This document shows positions 47,277-59,700 of a stretch of 64,000 nucleotides of DNA, in pieces. The notes below the pieces were generated by a model. The model did no database searches. It was not told the DNA's origin and saw only the letters and a list, made by a program, of their open reading frames with translations. Within the stretch, counting starts at the first letter, position 1, and each line of letters begins with the position of its first letter. The translations under genes were made by a program, and so were the position numbers. The stretch comes from Rhodeus uyekii (taxonomy: Eukaryota > Chordata > Actinopteri > Cypriniformes > Acheilognathidae). The DNA is taken from contig JAWRVZ010000040.1 of NCBI GenBank assembly GCA_037043235.1, positions 3,370,501 to 3,434,500 on the forward strand, written 5' to 3'.

Positions 47277-49897
47277 AGAGGAAAATTCCCCCTTCCCCTG
47301 GAGAGGAAATCAGCTGCGCAGTTCTCAGAGCCAGTCCGATACAATACTTCAAAATCAAATGGTTGTACTGTCAGAAACCATTGTGTTACACGGGCATTAG
47401 TCTCTTTCATTCGTCCAAGCCACATTAAGGCCCTGTGATCAGTCTCTAACTTAAAAGTCCTACCCATGAGATAGTACCTGAGAGAGTCTAAAGCCCATTT
47501 GACTGCCAGGCACTCCTTCTCTACCGTCGAATACCGTGTTTCACGTGGGAGGAGTTTCCTGCTGATAAAAGCAACAGGTCTCAAGTGTCCTTGTTCTCCT
47601 TGTAAGAGCACAGCTCCCAGACCATATTGTGAAGAATCGGTCTGAACTGTAAAAGGCTGGTCAAAATCTGGACTTTGCAACACTGGTTTCCTGCACAAAG
47701 CATCCTTTAAATCTATAAAGGCACTGTCACATTCTTCCGTCCAGTTAACCTTATTAGGCTTGTTCTTTTTTGTCAGTTCAGTAAGGACTATAGCTCTTTC
47801 AGAGAAGTTTGGGATAAAACGTCTATACTACCCCACCAAACCAAGGAAAGATCGCACCTGTTTCTTTGTTGTAGGCTGCTCAGCATGTTGAATGGCCTCG
47901 ATCTTCCCAACTTGAGGGCGTATGACTCCATGTCCCAGTTCATGCCCAAGATAGCAAGTCTCTCTTTTGGCTAGAGTATACTTGTCTGGGCGAATGGCAA
48001 GTCCAGCATTCTTTATTCTAGTTAACACTTCCTCAAGATGTTCCAGATGATCCTGCTAAGTCGTACTATAAACAATGATGTCATCGAAATATGCTGCAGA
48101 GTACTCCTCAGTGCCCTGGAGGATCTGATCAATCATTCTCTGAAAGGTAGCAGGGGCCCCATGAAGCCCGAAAGGAAGGACCCGGAATTGATAATGTCCA
48201 AACGGAGTCTTGAATGCTGTAAGCTCTTTGCTCTCTGGACTTAAGGGAACTTGCCAATAGCCTTTACACAGATCAAGAGTTGTGAGGAACTTTGCACTAC
48301 CAAGTTTCTCAATCACATCATCGACTCTGGGCATAGGATAAGGATCAAATTTACTCACAGAGTTAAGTTTCCAAAAATCCAAGCAGAACCTGAGTGAACC
48401 ATCCTTCTTGGGCACAAACACGATGGGGTTATTCCACTCACTAGATGATGCAGTTCTTGCATCATCTCCAGCTCTTGTCTCATGGTGTGCACAAGCCGTT
48501 CTGGAACTCGGTAAACTGGTTGTCGAATTGGTTTTAAGTCCTTCAAGTATACGTGATGTTGCATAAGGTCTGTCCTTCCTGGTGTATCCAGGAACAGTTG
48601 GTCAGGAATAATTTCTAGCAGTACCTTCTGTTGTTCAGCTGTCAGATGGTCAAGATTTAAGATGCACTCATCTGTATGAACTGGCAAATACTGCTCCTCT
48701 ACTTCATCCTCCGTCAGTACTGCCCTCACCATGAGATCCTTCTCGATAGCCCCTGCTGGTTCTGAGTGGGAAGACTGTGCATGCCACTTTTTCAACATAT
48801 TAATGTGGAAGGTTTGCAAGGGTTGGTTTCTGGAAGGTATTTCAATTTCATACGTTATTGGACCAAGTTTCCGCTTCACCTGATAAGGACCTTGCCATTT
48901 GGCCAACGGTTTGTTATCGGATGTAGGGAGTAGTAACAAAACTTGCTCTCCTGGCTGGAAGGTTCTGGCCCGCTGATCGTACCATGACTTCTGCTTCGCC
49001 TGACACTGTTGCACATTCTCCTGGGCTAAGGAAGAGGCAAATTGCAACTGTTCTCTCATTTTAAGGATGTAAGAGAGGACGTTCTGCTTCGATTCTTTAC
49101 CCGTGGTTTCCCAACTGTCTCTCAGGACATCCAGTGGACCTCTAACCTGGTGAGCAAAAAGCAATTCAAAAGGCGAAAACCCGGTGGATGCTTGAGGAAC
49201 TTCACGGTAAGCAAACAAGAGGTAAGGAAGCCACTTGTCCCAGTCTTTTCCAGTCTCAGATACAAACTTCTTCAACATGCCTTTTAAGGTCTGATTAAAC
49301 CTTTCTACCAGACCATCAGTCTGGGCGTGGTAGGGAGTAGTTTGAACTCTCTTAATGCCCAGTAACTGATAAACCTGATGTAAAGTGTGACTCATGAAAT
49401 TGGGACCTTGGTCAGTTAACACCACTTTAGGGATGCCTACGTGTGAAAAGAAAAAAAAAGGTAGGAATGCAGACGTGATCTGTTTTGCTGTAACCTCTCT
49501 CAGGGGGTATGCCTCGGGGTATCTGGTTGCATAAATCACAAATTACCAAAATAAACCGCTTCCCTTTTTGACTTCTCTCAACAGGTCCAATAATATCAAC
49601 TCCTGTTCTCTCAAAAGGTGTTTCAACTGCAGGTATCGGAATAAGAGGTGCGCTAGCAGGAATATGACCAACTGTCAACTGACACTCGGTACTTCACTAT
49701 ACATACCAGGCCAATAAAACATTTTGGAAACATTATTGAGAATTTTCATGAATCCCATATGGCCTGCCCAGGGACAGTTAACAGTTGCTTCGCTGTTAAC
49801 TTTCTCAAAACATTCAGACAAGGTGACATCATCTTTCTGAAGCTGCTCTAACTCACTTGGAATGACCAAATCTGATCCATCCATCTCAGGTTCCTCC
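47277..49897 (-). pseudogene. Gmr1-like Ty3/gypsy pol remnant, array copy 1
   Basis: Reading the minus strand from 49897, the order is integrase, GPY/F-like region, reverse transcriptase, RNase H. A zinc-binding-type segment (AGHMGFMKIL, FYWPGMY) is cut short. The integrase core shows GVDIIGP, TDQGPNF and DGLVERFN with 35 residues between the second Asp and the Glu (D,D-35-E). WQGPYQV and GPITYEI mark the GPY/F module. The RT has LPFGLHGAPATFQRM and the catalytic YFDDIIVYS. RNase H has QTDSS, EKEC and TDHRAL. The 394-codon ORF 48355-49539 crosses from integrase into the RT start before a frameshift at about 48450. gag and protease are absent. Further breaks lie near 49520, 49680, 48057 and 47826, so it is inactive. 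Confidence 0.85.
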
Positions 49898-50357
49898 AAC
49901 CACATGAATAATAATAATAATAAACAATATCAACAACAACATGCATATCATAAGCAATACATAACAGTACAAACATACAAAACCAATATAAATACAAAAA
50001 TAAATATATACATTTTACAAACACAACTAATGGAATCCCCTGTGACATCACACGCAAGTGTGATGCTCCACTAAGATGGCAACAATTCAAATCTACCGAT
50101 AAACCAGACTTTAACAGACTTTATAAAAGGTTTGGTAAATGCTTCTTTGACACTGTTTGCTGGCTCACAACACTGTTATCAATAAATTCTGGTTAATCAA
50201 GTAGACCTGGTAATTTGTAGAGACAATACACAATACAGTTAAGACTGTCAATGCCAGTGTCAGTCGTGTTAACAGGGCCTGGGTGTATGCGTGCTGGTGT
50301 TGTGTTTGTGTGTGCGTGCGTCAGTCACAAATGTAGTCACTGGTTTTCACCGTGACA
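49898..50357 (-). mobile_element. Truncated 5'-side LTR, array copy 1
   Basis: 460 bp similar to 46815-47259 with scattered differences. It begins at TGTCACGG on the minus strand but breaks off at CATGTGG into integrase sequence. The TATA motif, transcript start, primer-binding site, gag and protease are all lost. Confidence 0.8.
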
Positions 50358-50701
50358 TTTCCTCCCCCTTCCCCAGAGGAAAATTCCCCCTTCCCCTGGA
50401 GAGGAAATCAGCTGCGCAGTTCTCAGAGCCAGTCCGATACAATACTTCAAAATCAAATGGTTGTACTGTCAGAAACCATTGTGTTACACGGGCATTAGTC
50501 TCTTTCATTCGTCCAAGCCACATTAAGGCCCTGTGATCAGTCTCTAACTTAAAAGTCCTACCCATGAGATAGTACCTGAGAGAGTCTAAAGCCCATTTGA
50601 CTGCCAGGCACTCCTTCTCTACCGTCGAATACCGTGTTTCACGTGGGAGGAGTTTCCTGCTGATAAAAGCAACAGGTCTCAAGTGTCCTTGTTCTCCTTG
50701 T
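50358..50701 (-). pseudogene. RNase H fragment beyond the second LTR, copy 1
   Basis: The polypurine tract and C-terminal RNase H (VEKECLAVKWAL, TDHRAL) repeat 47260-47611 but sit on the outer side of the LTR. This is the arrangement expected when two elements share an LTR. It ends at GTAAGAGCA, then jumps to jpt1-downstream DNA. Confidence 0.85.
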
Positions 50702-51937
50702 AAGAGCAAGAACACAATGAAGATTAACTGTTGCAGGTTAAATCCTTGCCTGAACTTTCAAGTATGTGGTTAAAGAGATAACAGAGCAACAATATGAGAG
50801 GCCAATGAAACATTACCTTCTAGTCATTAAAGTAACTTTTTGTGGCAGAAAAGGTGCATGTCAGCAAGCTATTGTTTATTGTTTGTTAAAAAATATAAAG
50901 TTATATAACAACAAAATACAAACAACAGCCACAGTGTAAAGTCATTTTATCTTGTCATTCAAGTATTCCATATTCACCAAAAAGACTGAAAGTTCTTATT
51001 GCCTTGTTATTTTTAACGTATGCCAAAAAGGTGCTGTATTGTTCTTTGACTTCTTGGAGGAAGTGTGTAATAGAGTCTGTTCATTTTTTTTTATGTACAT
51101 GAGCTTTTCTCAAATTAAACAAATTCTTTGTCTGTGTTGTCCTGAGAATAGATATAAACATCACTGCATCCGATCTAAGTAAACACCTTACCAGTGTTTC
51201 TTACAATTCTCCATATATGTAATAGCGTATCATATAATATGTGTATTATTAAGTGTACAATGAACATGTAAAGTTATAGCTAAGTGAGAGAGTAAAGAAG
51301 CTTCTAGAAATTGCTTCTAGGATTGCTCGATGAGGTCTAAACTATAGACATATGAGGTAGGGTAATATTGACCCCTCATTGACCACTGGATGAACAGCGC
51401 CACCATATTGGTCTGGGCAAGACAGATAGTTTATCGTCCCTTAACGGGAAATTTGTTTTCACAGACTGCTATACAGTTCACGCAACTGGCAAAACATGTG
51501 CACACACACACTTGCTACACACTACATCCATGGTAGATAAATAGATAAAGGCCACAAGGGCCTCTAAGTCGTAAATACGTAAAAGCACAATGCTAGGATA
51601 ATCTTTATACATGTACTTTTTTGTAGCATTTTTTCATTGCACTATTGAAAAGGGAAATAAATCTGAAATACAATAAAGTATACTCCACCAGGGTCCTCTC
51701 AGTAAACACAGTTTAGTAGTTTTTTTTCTGAAAGTACACTGTAAGCTTTCTTTAAGTGAAACATCCTACTTATATATTTATTCATTTTTATACTTAAAAT
51801 ATATAAATTAAAATATTACCGGAACACTAACTTTCCATTGTAAAAGCATTTTATTCTAGTTTGATGCATTTTTGTTATTATTGTTAGGATGACAAAAATG
51901 ACATTGGGAAAACTGTTGTTTCAGCTGTACAAGATTT

Positions 51938-52523
51938 TGTCACAGCAGCTCTCAAAGACATGACAATCTACCATTACCCTTCCCACACTGTGCCACTGGA
52001 GCCATTTTATAGGCCTGACTCCTCCCCCTGGACTGTACCATCCTACAGTTAAACATTAAAGACAAACATACTTGACATAAAACCACATGAATAATAACAA
52101 ACAATGTCAACAACAACATGCATATCATAAGTAATACATAACAGTACAAACATACAAAACCAATATAAATCAAAAATAAATATATACATTTTACAAACAC
52201 AACTAATGGAATCCCCTGTGACATCACACGCAAGTGTGATGCACCACTAAGATGGCAACAATTCAAATCTACCAATAAACCAGACTTTATAAAAGGTTTG
52301 GTAAATGCCTCTTTGATACTGTTTGCTGGCTCACAACACTGTTATCAATAAATGCTGGTGGATCAAGTAGACCTGGTAATTTGTAGAGACAATACACAAT
52401 ACAGTTAAGATTATCAATGCCAGTGTCAGTAGTGTTAACAGGGAATGGGTGTATGCGTGCTGGTGTTGCGTTTGTGTGCGCGTGCGTCAGTCACAAACGT
52501 AGTCACTGGTTTTCACCGTGACA
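51938..52523 (-). mobile_element. 3' LTR, array copy 2
   Basis: Same sequence as 46674-47259 as far as compared, including the TATA motif. Confidence 0.8.
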
Positions 52524-52540
52524 TTTCCTCCCCCTTCCCC

Positions 52541-55161
52541 AGAGGAAAATTCCCCCTTCCCCTGGAGAGGAAATCAGCTGCGCAGTTCTCAGAGCCAGTC
52601 CGATACAATACTTCAAAATCAAATGGTTGTACTGTCAGAAACCATTGTGTTACACGGGCATTAGTCTCTTTCATTCGTCCAAGCCACATTAAGGCCCTGT
52701 GATCAGTCTCTAACTTAAAAGTCCTACCCATGAGATAGTACCTGAGAGAGTCTAAAGCCCATTTGACTGCCAGGCACTCCTTCTCTACCGTCGAATACCG
52801 TGTTTCACGTGGGAGGAGTTTCCTGCTGATAAAAGCAACAGGTCTCAAGTGTCCTTGTTCTCCTTGTAAGAGCACAGCTCCCAGACCATATTGTGAAGAA
52901 TCGGTCTGAACTGTAAAAGGCTGGTCAAAATCTGGACTTTGCAACACTGGTTTCCTGCACAAAGCATCCTTTAAATCTATAAAGGCACTGTCACATTCTT
53001 CCGTCCAGTTAACCTTATTAGGCTTGTTCTTTTTTGTCAGTTCAGTAAGGACTATAGCTCTTTCAGAGAAGTTTGGGATAAAACGTCTATACTACCCCAC
53101 CAAACCAAGGAAAGATCGCACCTGTTTCTTTGTTGTAGGCTGCTCAGCATGTTGAATGGCCTCGATCTTCCCAACTTGAGGGCGTATGACTCCATGTCCC
53201 AGTTCATGCCCAAGATAGCAAGTCTCTCTTTTGGCTAGAGTATACTTGTCTGGGCGAATGGCAAGTCCAGCATTCTTTATTCTAGTTAACACTTCCTCAA
53301 GATGTTCCAGATGATCCTGCTAAGTCGTACTATAAACAATGATGTCATCGAAATATGCTGCAGAGTACTCCTCAGTGCCCTGGAGGATCTGATCAATCAT
53401 TCTCTGAAAGGTAGCAGGGGCCCCATGAAGCCCGAAAGGAAGGACCCGGAATTGATAATGTCCAAACGGAGTCTTGAATGCTGTAAGCTCTTTGCTCTCT
53501 GGACTTAAGGGAACTTGCCAATAGCCTTTACACAGATCAAGAGTTGTGAGGAACTTTGCACTACCAAGTTTCTCAATCACATCATCGACTCTGGGCATAG
53601 GATAAGGATCAAATTTACTCACAGAGTTAAGTTTCCAAAAATCCAAGCAGAACCTGAGTGAACCATCCTTCTTGGGCACAAACACGATGGGGTTATTCCA
53701 CTCACTAGATGATGCAGTTCTTGCATCATCTCCAGCTCTTGTCTCATGGTGTGCACAAGCCGTTCTGGAACTCGGTAAACTGGTTGTCGAATTGGTTTTA
53801 AGTCCTTCAAGTATACGTGATGTTGCATAAGGTCTGTCCTTCCTGGTGTATCCAGGAACAGTTGGTCAGGAATAATTTCTAGCAGTACCTTCTGTTGTTC
53901 AGCTGTCAGATGGTCAAGATTTAAGATGCACTCATCTGTATGAACTGGCAAATACTGCTCCTCTACTTCATCCTCCGTCAGTACTGCCCTCACCATGAGA
54001 TCCTTCTCGATAGCCCCTGCTGGTTCTGAGTGGGAAGACTGTGCATGCCACTTTTTCAACATATTAATGTGGAAGGTTTGCAAGGGTTGGTTTCTGGAAG
54101 GTATTTCAATTTCATACGTTATTGGACCAAGTTTCCGCTTCACCTGATAAGGACCTTGCCATTTGGCCAACGGTTTGTTATCGGATGTAGGGAGTAGTAA
54201 CAAAACTTGCTCTCCTGGCTGGAAGGTTCTGGCCCGCTGATCGTACCATGACTTCTGCTTCGCCTGACACTGTTGCACATTCTCCTGGGCTAAGGAAGAG
54301 GCAAATTGCAACTGTTCTCTCATTTTAAGGATGTAAGAGAGGACGTTCTGCTTCGATTCTTTACCCGTGGTTTCCCAACTGTCTCTCAGGACATCCAGTG
54401 GACCTCTAACCTGGTGAGCAAAAAGCAATTCAAAAGGCGAAAACCCGGTGGATGCTTGAGGAACTTCACGGTAAGCAAACAAGAGGTAAGGAAGCCACTT
54501 GTCCCAGTCTTTTCCAGTCTCAGATACAAACTTCTTCAACATGCCTTTTAAGGTCTGATTAAACCTTTCTACCAGACCATCAGTCTGGGCGTGGTAGGGA
54601 GTAGTTTGAACTCTCTTAATGCCCAGTAACTGATAAACCTGATGTAAAGTGTGACTCATGAAATTGGGACCTTGGTCAGTTAACACCACTTTAGGGATGC
54701 CTACGTGTGAAAAGAAAAAAAAAGGTAGGAATGCAGACGTGATCTGTTTTGCTGTAACCTCTCTCAGGGGGTATGCCTCGGGGTATCTGGTTGCATAAAT
54801 CACAAATTACCAAAATAAACCGCTTCCCTTTTTGACTTCTCTCAACAGGTCCAATAATATCAACTCCTGTTCTCTCAAAAGGTGTTTCAACTGCAGGTAT
54901 CGGAATAAGAGGTGCGCTAGCAGGAATATGACCAACTGTCAACTGACACTCGGTACTTCACTATACATACCAGGCCAATAAAACATTTTGGAAACATTAT
55001 TGAGAATTTTCATGAATCCCATATGGCCTGCCCAGGGACAGTTAACAGTTGCTTCGCTGTTAACTTTCTCAAAACATTCAGACAAGGTGACATCATCTTT
55101 CTGAAGCTGCTCTAACTCACTTGGAATGACCAAATCTGATCCATCCATCTCAGGTTCCTCC
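52541..55161 (-). pseudogene. Gmr1-like pol remnant, array copy 2
   Basis: Identical in its ORF breaks to copy 1: the same 394-codon integrase-to-RT ORF (53619-54803) and the same frameshifts. The decay therefore preceded the duplication. Confidence 0.85.
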
Positions 55162-55621
55162 AACCACATGAATAATAATAATAATAAACAATATCAACAA
55201 CAACATGCATATCATAAGCAATACATAACAGTACAAACATACAAAACCAATATAAATACAAAAATAAATATATACATTTTACAAACACAACTAATGGAAT
55301 CCCCTGTGACATCACACGCAAGTGTGATGCTCCACTAAGATGGCAACAATTCAAATCTACCGATAAACCAGACTTTAACAGACTTTATAAAAGGTTTGGT
55401 AAATGCTTCTTTGACACTGTTTGCTGGCTCACAACACTGTTATCAATAAATTCTGGTTAATCAAGTAGACCTGGTAATTTGTAGAGACAATACACAATAC
55501 AGTTAAGACTGTCAATGCCAGTGTCAGTCGTGTTAACAGGGCCTGGGTGTATGCGTGCTGGTGTTGTGTTTGTGTGTGCGTGCGTCAGTCACAAATGTAG
55601 TCACTGGTTTTCACCGTGACA
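55162..55621 (-). mobile_element. Truncated 5'-side LTR, array copy 2
   Basis: Same truncation point as 49898-50357. Confidence 0.8.
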
Positions 55622-55965
55622 TTTCCTCCCCCTTCCCCAGAGGAAAATTCCCCCTTCCCCTGGAGAGGAAATCAGCTGCGCAGTTCTCAGAGCCAGTCCG
55701 ATACAATACTTCAAAATCAAATGGTTGTACTGTCAGAAACCATTGTGTTACACGGGCATTAGTCTCTTTCATTCGTCCAAGCCACATTAAGGCCCTGTGA
55801 TCAGTCTCTAACTTAAAAGTCCTACCCATGAGATAGTACCTGAGAGAGTCTAAAGCCCATTTGACTGCCAGGCACTCCTTCTCTACCGTCGAATACCGTG
55901 TTTCACGTGGGAGGAGTTTCCTGCTGATAAAAGCAACAGGTCTCAAGTGTCCTTGTTCTCCTTGT
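55622..55965 (-). pseudogene. RNase H fragment beyond the second LTR, copy 2
   Basis: Same as 50358-50701, ending at the same junction. Confidence 0.85.
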
Positions 55966-57202
55966 AAGAGCAAGAACACAATGAAGATTAACTGTTGCAG
56001 GTTAAATCCTTGCCTGAACTTTCAAGTATGTGGTTAAAGAGATAACAGAGCAACAATATGAGAGGCCAATGAAACATTACCTTCTAGTCATTAAAGTAAC
56101 TTTTTGTGGCAGAAAAGGTGCATGTCAGCAAGCTATTGTTTATTGTTTGTTAAAAAATATAAAGTTATATAACAACAAAATACAAACAACAGCCACAGTG
56201 TAAAGTCATTTTATCTTGTCATTCAAGTATTCCATATTCACCAAAAAGACTGAAAGTTCTTATTGCCTTGTTATTTTTAACGTATGCCAAAAAGGTGCTG
56301 TATTGTTCTTTGACTTCTTGGAGGAAGTGTGTAATAGAGTCTGTTCATTTTTTTTTATGTACATGAGCTTTTCTCAAATTAAACAAATTCTTTGTCTGTG
56401 TTGTCCTGAGAATAGATATAAACATCACTGCATCCGATCTAAGTAAACACCTTACCAGTGTTTCTTACAATTCTCCATATATGTAATAGCGTATCATATA
56501 ATATGTGTATTATTAAGTGTACAATGAACATGTAAAGTTATAGCTAAGTGAGAGAGTAAAGAAGCTTCTAGAAATTGCTTCTAGGATTGCTCGATGAGGT
56601 CTAAACTATAGACATATGAGGTAGGGTAATATTGACCCCTCATTGACCACTGGATGAACAGCGCCACCATATTGGTCTGGGCAAGACAGATAGTTTATCG
56701 TCCCTTAACGGGAAATTTGTTTTCACAGACTGCTATACAGTTCACGCAACTGGCAAAACATGTGCACACACACACTTGCTACACACTACATCCATGGTAG
56801 ATAAATAGATAAAGGCCACAAGGGCCTCTAAGTCGTAAATACGTAAAAGCACAATGCTAGGATAATCTTTATACATGTACTTTTTTTGTAGCATTTTTTC
56901 ATTGCACTATTGAAAAGGGAAATAAATCTGAAATACAATAAAGTATACTCCACCAGGGTCCTCTCAGTAAACACAGTTTAGTAGTTTTTTTTCTGAAAGT
57001 ACACTGTAAGCTTTCTTTAAGTGAAACATCCTACTTATATATTTATTCATTTTTATACTTAAAATATATAAATTAAAATATTACCGGAACACTAACTTTC
57101 CATTGTAAAAGCATTTTATTCTAGTTTGATGCATTTTTGTTATTATTGTTAGGATGACAAAAATGACATTGGGAAAACTGTTGTTTCAGCTGTACAAGAT
57201 TT

Positions 57203-57788
57203 TGTCACAGCAGCTCTCAAAGACATGACAATCTACCATTACCCTTCCCACACTGTGCCACTGGAGCCATTTTATAGGCCTGACTCCTCCCCCTGGACTG
57301 TACCATCCTACAGTTAAACATTAAAGACAAACATACTTGACATAAAACCACATGAATAATAACAAACAATGTCAACAACAACATGCATATCATAAGTAAT
57401 ACATAACAGTACAAACATACAAAACCAATATAAATCAAAAATAAATATATACATTTTACAAACACAACTAATGGAATCCCCTGTGACATCACACGCAAGT
57501 GTGATGCACCACTAAGATGGCAACAATTCAAATCTACCAATAAACCAGACTTTATAAAAGGTTTGGTAAATGCCTCTTTGATACTGTTTGCTGGCTCACA
57601 ACACTGTTATCAATAAATGCTGGTGGATCAAGTAGACCTGGTAATTTGTAGAGACAATACACAATACAGTTAAGATTATCAATGCCAGTGTCAGTAGTGT
57701 TAACAGGGAATGGGTGTATGCGTGCTGGTGTTGCGTTTGTGTGCGCGTGCGTCAGTCACAAACGTAGTCACTGGTTTTCACCGTGACA
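57203..57788 (-). mobile_element. 3' LTR, array copy 3
   Basis: Same ends and TATA motif as the other full LTRs. Confidence 0.8.
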
Positions 57789-58110
57789 TTTCCTCCCCCT
57801 TCCCCAGAGGAAAATTCCCCCTTCCCCTGGAGAGGAAATCAGCTGCGCAGTTCTCAGAGCCAGTCCGATACAATACTTCAAAATCAAATGGTTGTACTGT
57901 CAGAAACCATTGTGTTACACGGGCATTAGTCTCTTTCATTCGTCCAAGCCACATTAAGGCCCTGTGATCAGTCTCTAACTTAAAAGTCCTACCCATGAGA
58001 TAGTACCTGAGAGAGTCTAAAGCCCATTTGACTGCCAGGCACTCCTTCTCTACCGTCGAATACCGTGTTTCACGTGGGAGGAGTTTCCTGCTGATAAAAG
58101 CAACAGGTCT
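57789..58110 (-). pseudogene. RNase H fragment, array copy 3
   Basis: C-terminal RNase H region as at 47277-47578. It is joined upstream on the minus strand to LTR sequence, so one ORF (57778-58173) reads from LTR-derived Thr/Ser-rich text into RNase H. Confidence 0.8.
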
Positions 58111-58190
58111 GGTGCTGGTGCTGGTGCTGGTGTTGTGTTTGTGTGTGCGTGCGTCAGTCACAAATGTAGTCACTGGTTTTCACCATGAAA
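58111..58190 (-). mobile_element. Terminal LTR fragment closing the array
   Basis: After a short GGTGCT repeat (58111-58130), the segment GTGTGTGCGTGCGTCAGTC and CAAATGTAGTCACTGG match the truncated-LTR variant at 50308-50346. It ends CACCATGAAA where the others have CACCGTGACA, then unique DNA follows. Confidence 0.7.
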
Positions 58191-59700
58191 ATTATTATCA
58201 GCATTTGAATGTGCTTACGTTTGTTGTGGTTATAATTTTTGACAAAGATTACATACAAAAAATTTACCCTACCAGTGAACTAACAAAAAAAGTCACACAT
58301 ACTTAGAATTAGGAACATCTATTTTTTCTTTATAAATCAATATTTTCACAGAATGTAAGTTTATAAGACAGTTTGTAAAACTGTGTGAAAAAGTATAAAA
58401 AATTATTCGTTCTGTTCATCATCATACTTTAAATCAAGCTTAATGTCTCACATTAAACACGTTCACACCAACTTCTTGATTTTTCTTTTTTTAGAATAAA
58501 AAATGATGTTTTTCCATCTCAGTGTAATCTGTCCAGTTTATCTCTGCTGTGAGGCCAAGTGAAGGTAGGCGTTATGCTTAAATACAGGGATCAAAATGTA
58601 TTCCATTAGAAAGCAAGAACAGGGATAGGCAGTCCATGGAGTACCGCTTCCCTTCAGAGTTCTTTTGGCCAGCTGAAGTTTTGAGCCCTGATTCAAGCAC
58701 GGTTTGCAATCTTTCATGAACAGCATAAACAACTTTTTTAAAGCGTCTATTATTTTATATCAAGCGCAATAAAGGTAGATCTCATGATCTTGGCATAATA
58801 AAACTTGTTCTCTAAGTTACACATTTCCCCCAACAGGTGGCAGTGCAGAACTCAACATAACCGATGGGGTGCTTAAACCAACCTTACTGTGTTAGTTCAT
58901 ATTGGCCCACATTGTACACGTTTGGGACAAAGAGAGTGAAGACCTTACTACTTCGTGATCGCTATCATTTTTGCAGTAGCGTGTGTTAACAAGTTGTTAT
59001 TTTTGCTTGCAAGTATTGTCCTTCCGTTCTCTGTTAGATGCATGACTTAACAGTTTCACTACCGCAATAGCGTTCCCTATTTCTTAGTAATGTTATTTCT
59101 GTTATTCTGTTTCTTTCTATCTTTATCTCTGCATTTGTAAGATGTCATTTTAAAGATTGCAGTCTTAGTAACGGAATCATTTTACCTCACAATGTCATTC
59201 ATTGTATATATTAATAAGAAATGTGACATGTAAAGATGTGTATTGAAATTCTTCTGAAGGCTCTTGAGCTGTTGAATGCTGTGTTTTTAGATCATGTAAA
59301 CAAACGTGTCCATCGGCGCGTGAAAGTTGTGTCCGTTACTATAGCAACAATAGGCTTTGAGGCTGGCTCACAGATAAAGGCTCCTTTATGTATTAACTTA
59401 TTAAGTCAAAAATCTGTTTGTTGATCTAAGAGCAGTTAAGCAACATGTTCCCAAATTTTAGCCTATTTTCTGCCTTCACAAAAGAAAAAAAGAAAGATTG
59501 GAATGTTTCTGCTTTAAAAAAAATTATAAACCTATTCAACAAACATTTTGTAGGTTTAATGCTAACACACAGTTGAAACATGACCTGCCTGCCTGTTCTC
59601 TGCTATGCCATTCCACAAACACTGCTGCTTGGAACCACCTCTGTCGCCAACAACAGTTGAACACAAATCCCAACTGAAGTTAAAGCTGCTGCCACCAGAG
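58191..59700. other. Intergenic DNA after the array
   Basis: AT-rich, with no gene or recognised repeat. Short ORFs on either strand show no recognisable domain. Confidence 0.5.

Larger units (their letters stand above)
45437..50701 (-). repeat. Tandem array unit, copy 1 (5265 bp)
   Basis: Order on the + strand: jpt1-downstream DNA (45437-46673), 3' LTR (46674-47259), pol (47260-49897), truncated LTR (49898-50357), RNase H fragment (50358-50701). The first bases, AAGAGCAAGAACAC, recur at 50702 and 55966. The junction shares AAGAGCA with pol sequence at about 47611. Confidence 0.93.
50702..55965 (-). repeat. Tandem array unit, copy 2 (5264 bp)
   Basis: It has the same content as copy 1. The only difference I noticed is one T fewer in the T run near 51618 (six T against seven in copies 1 and 3). 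A full alignment was not possible by eye. Confidence 0.93.
55966..58110 (-). repeat. Tandem array unit, copy 3 (partial, 2145 bp)
   Basis: It contains jpt1-downstream DNA, the full LTR and about 320 bp of RNase H region. It then stops at CAACAGGTCT and passes into a short LTR fragment. Confidence 0.92.

Noticed and set aside
47249..49905. An endogenous retrovirus
   Set aside because: No envelope-like sequence is present, and the integrase-RT order and motifs fit a gypsy-class LTR retrotransposon.
45437..58110. Triplication of the jpt1 gene
   Set aside because: Only DNA after the jpt1 stop codon is repeated; no jpt1 coding exon occurs in the array.
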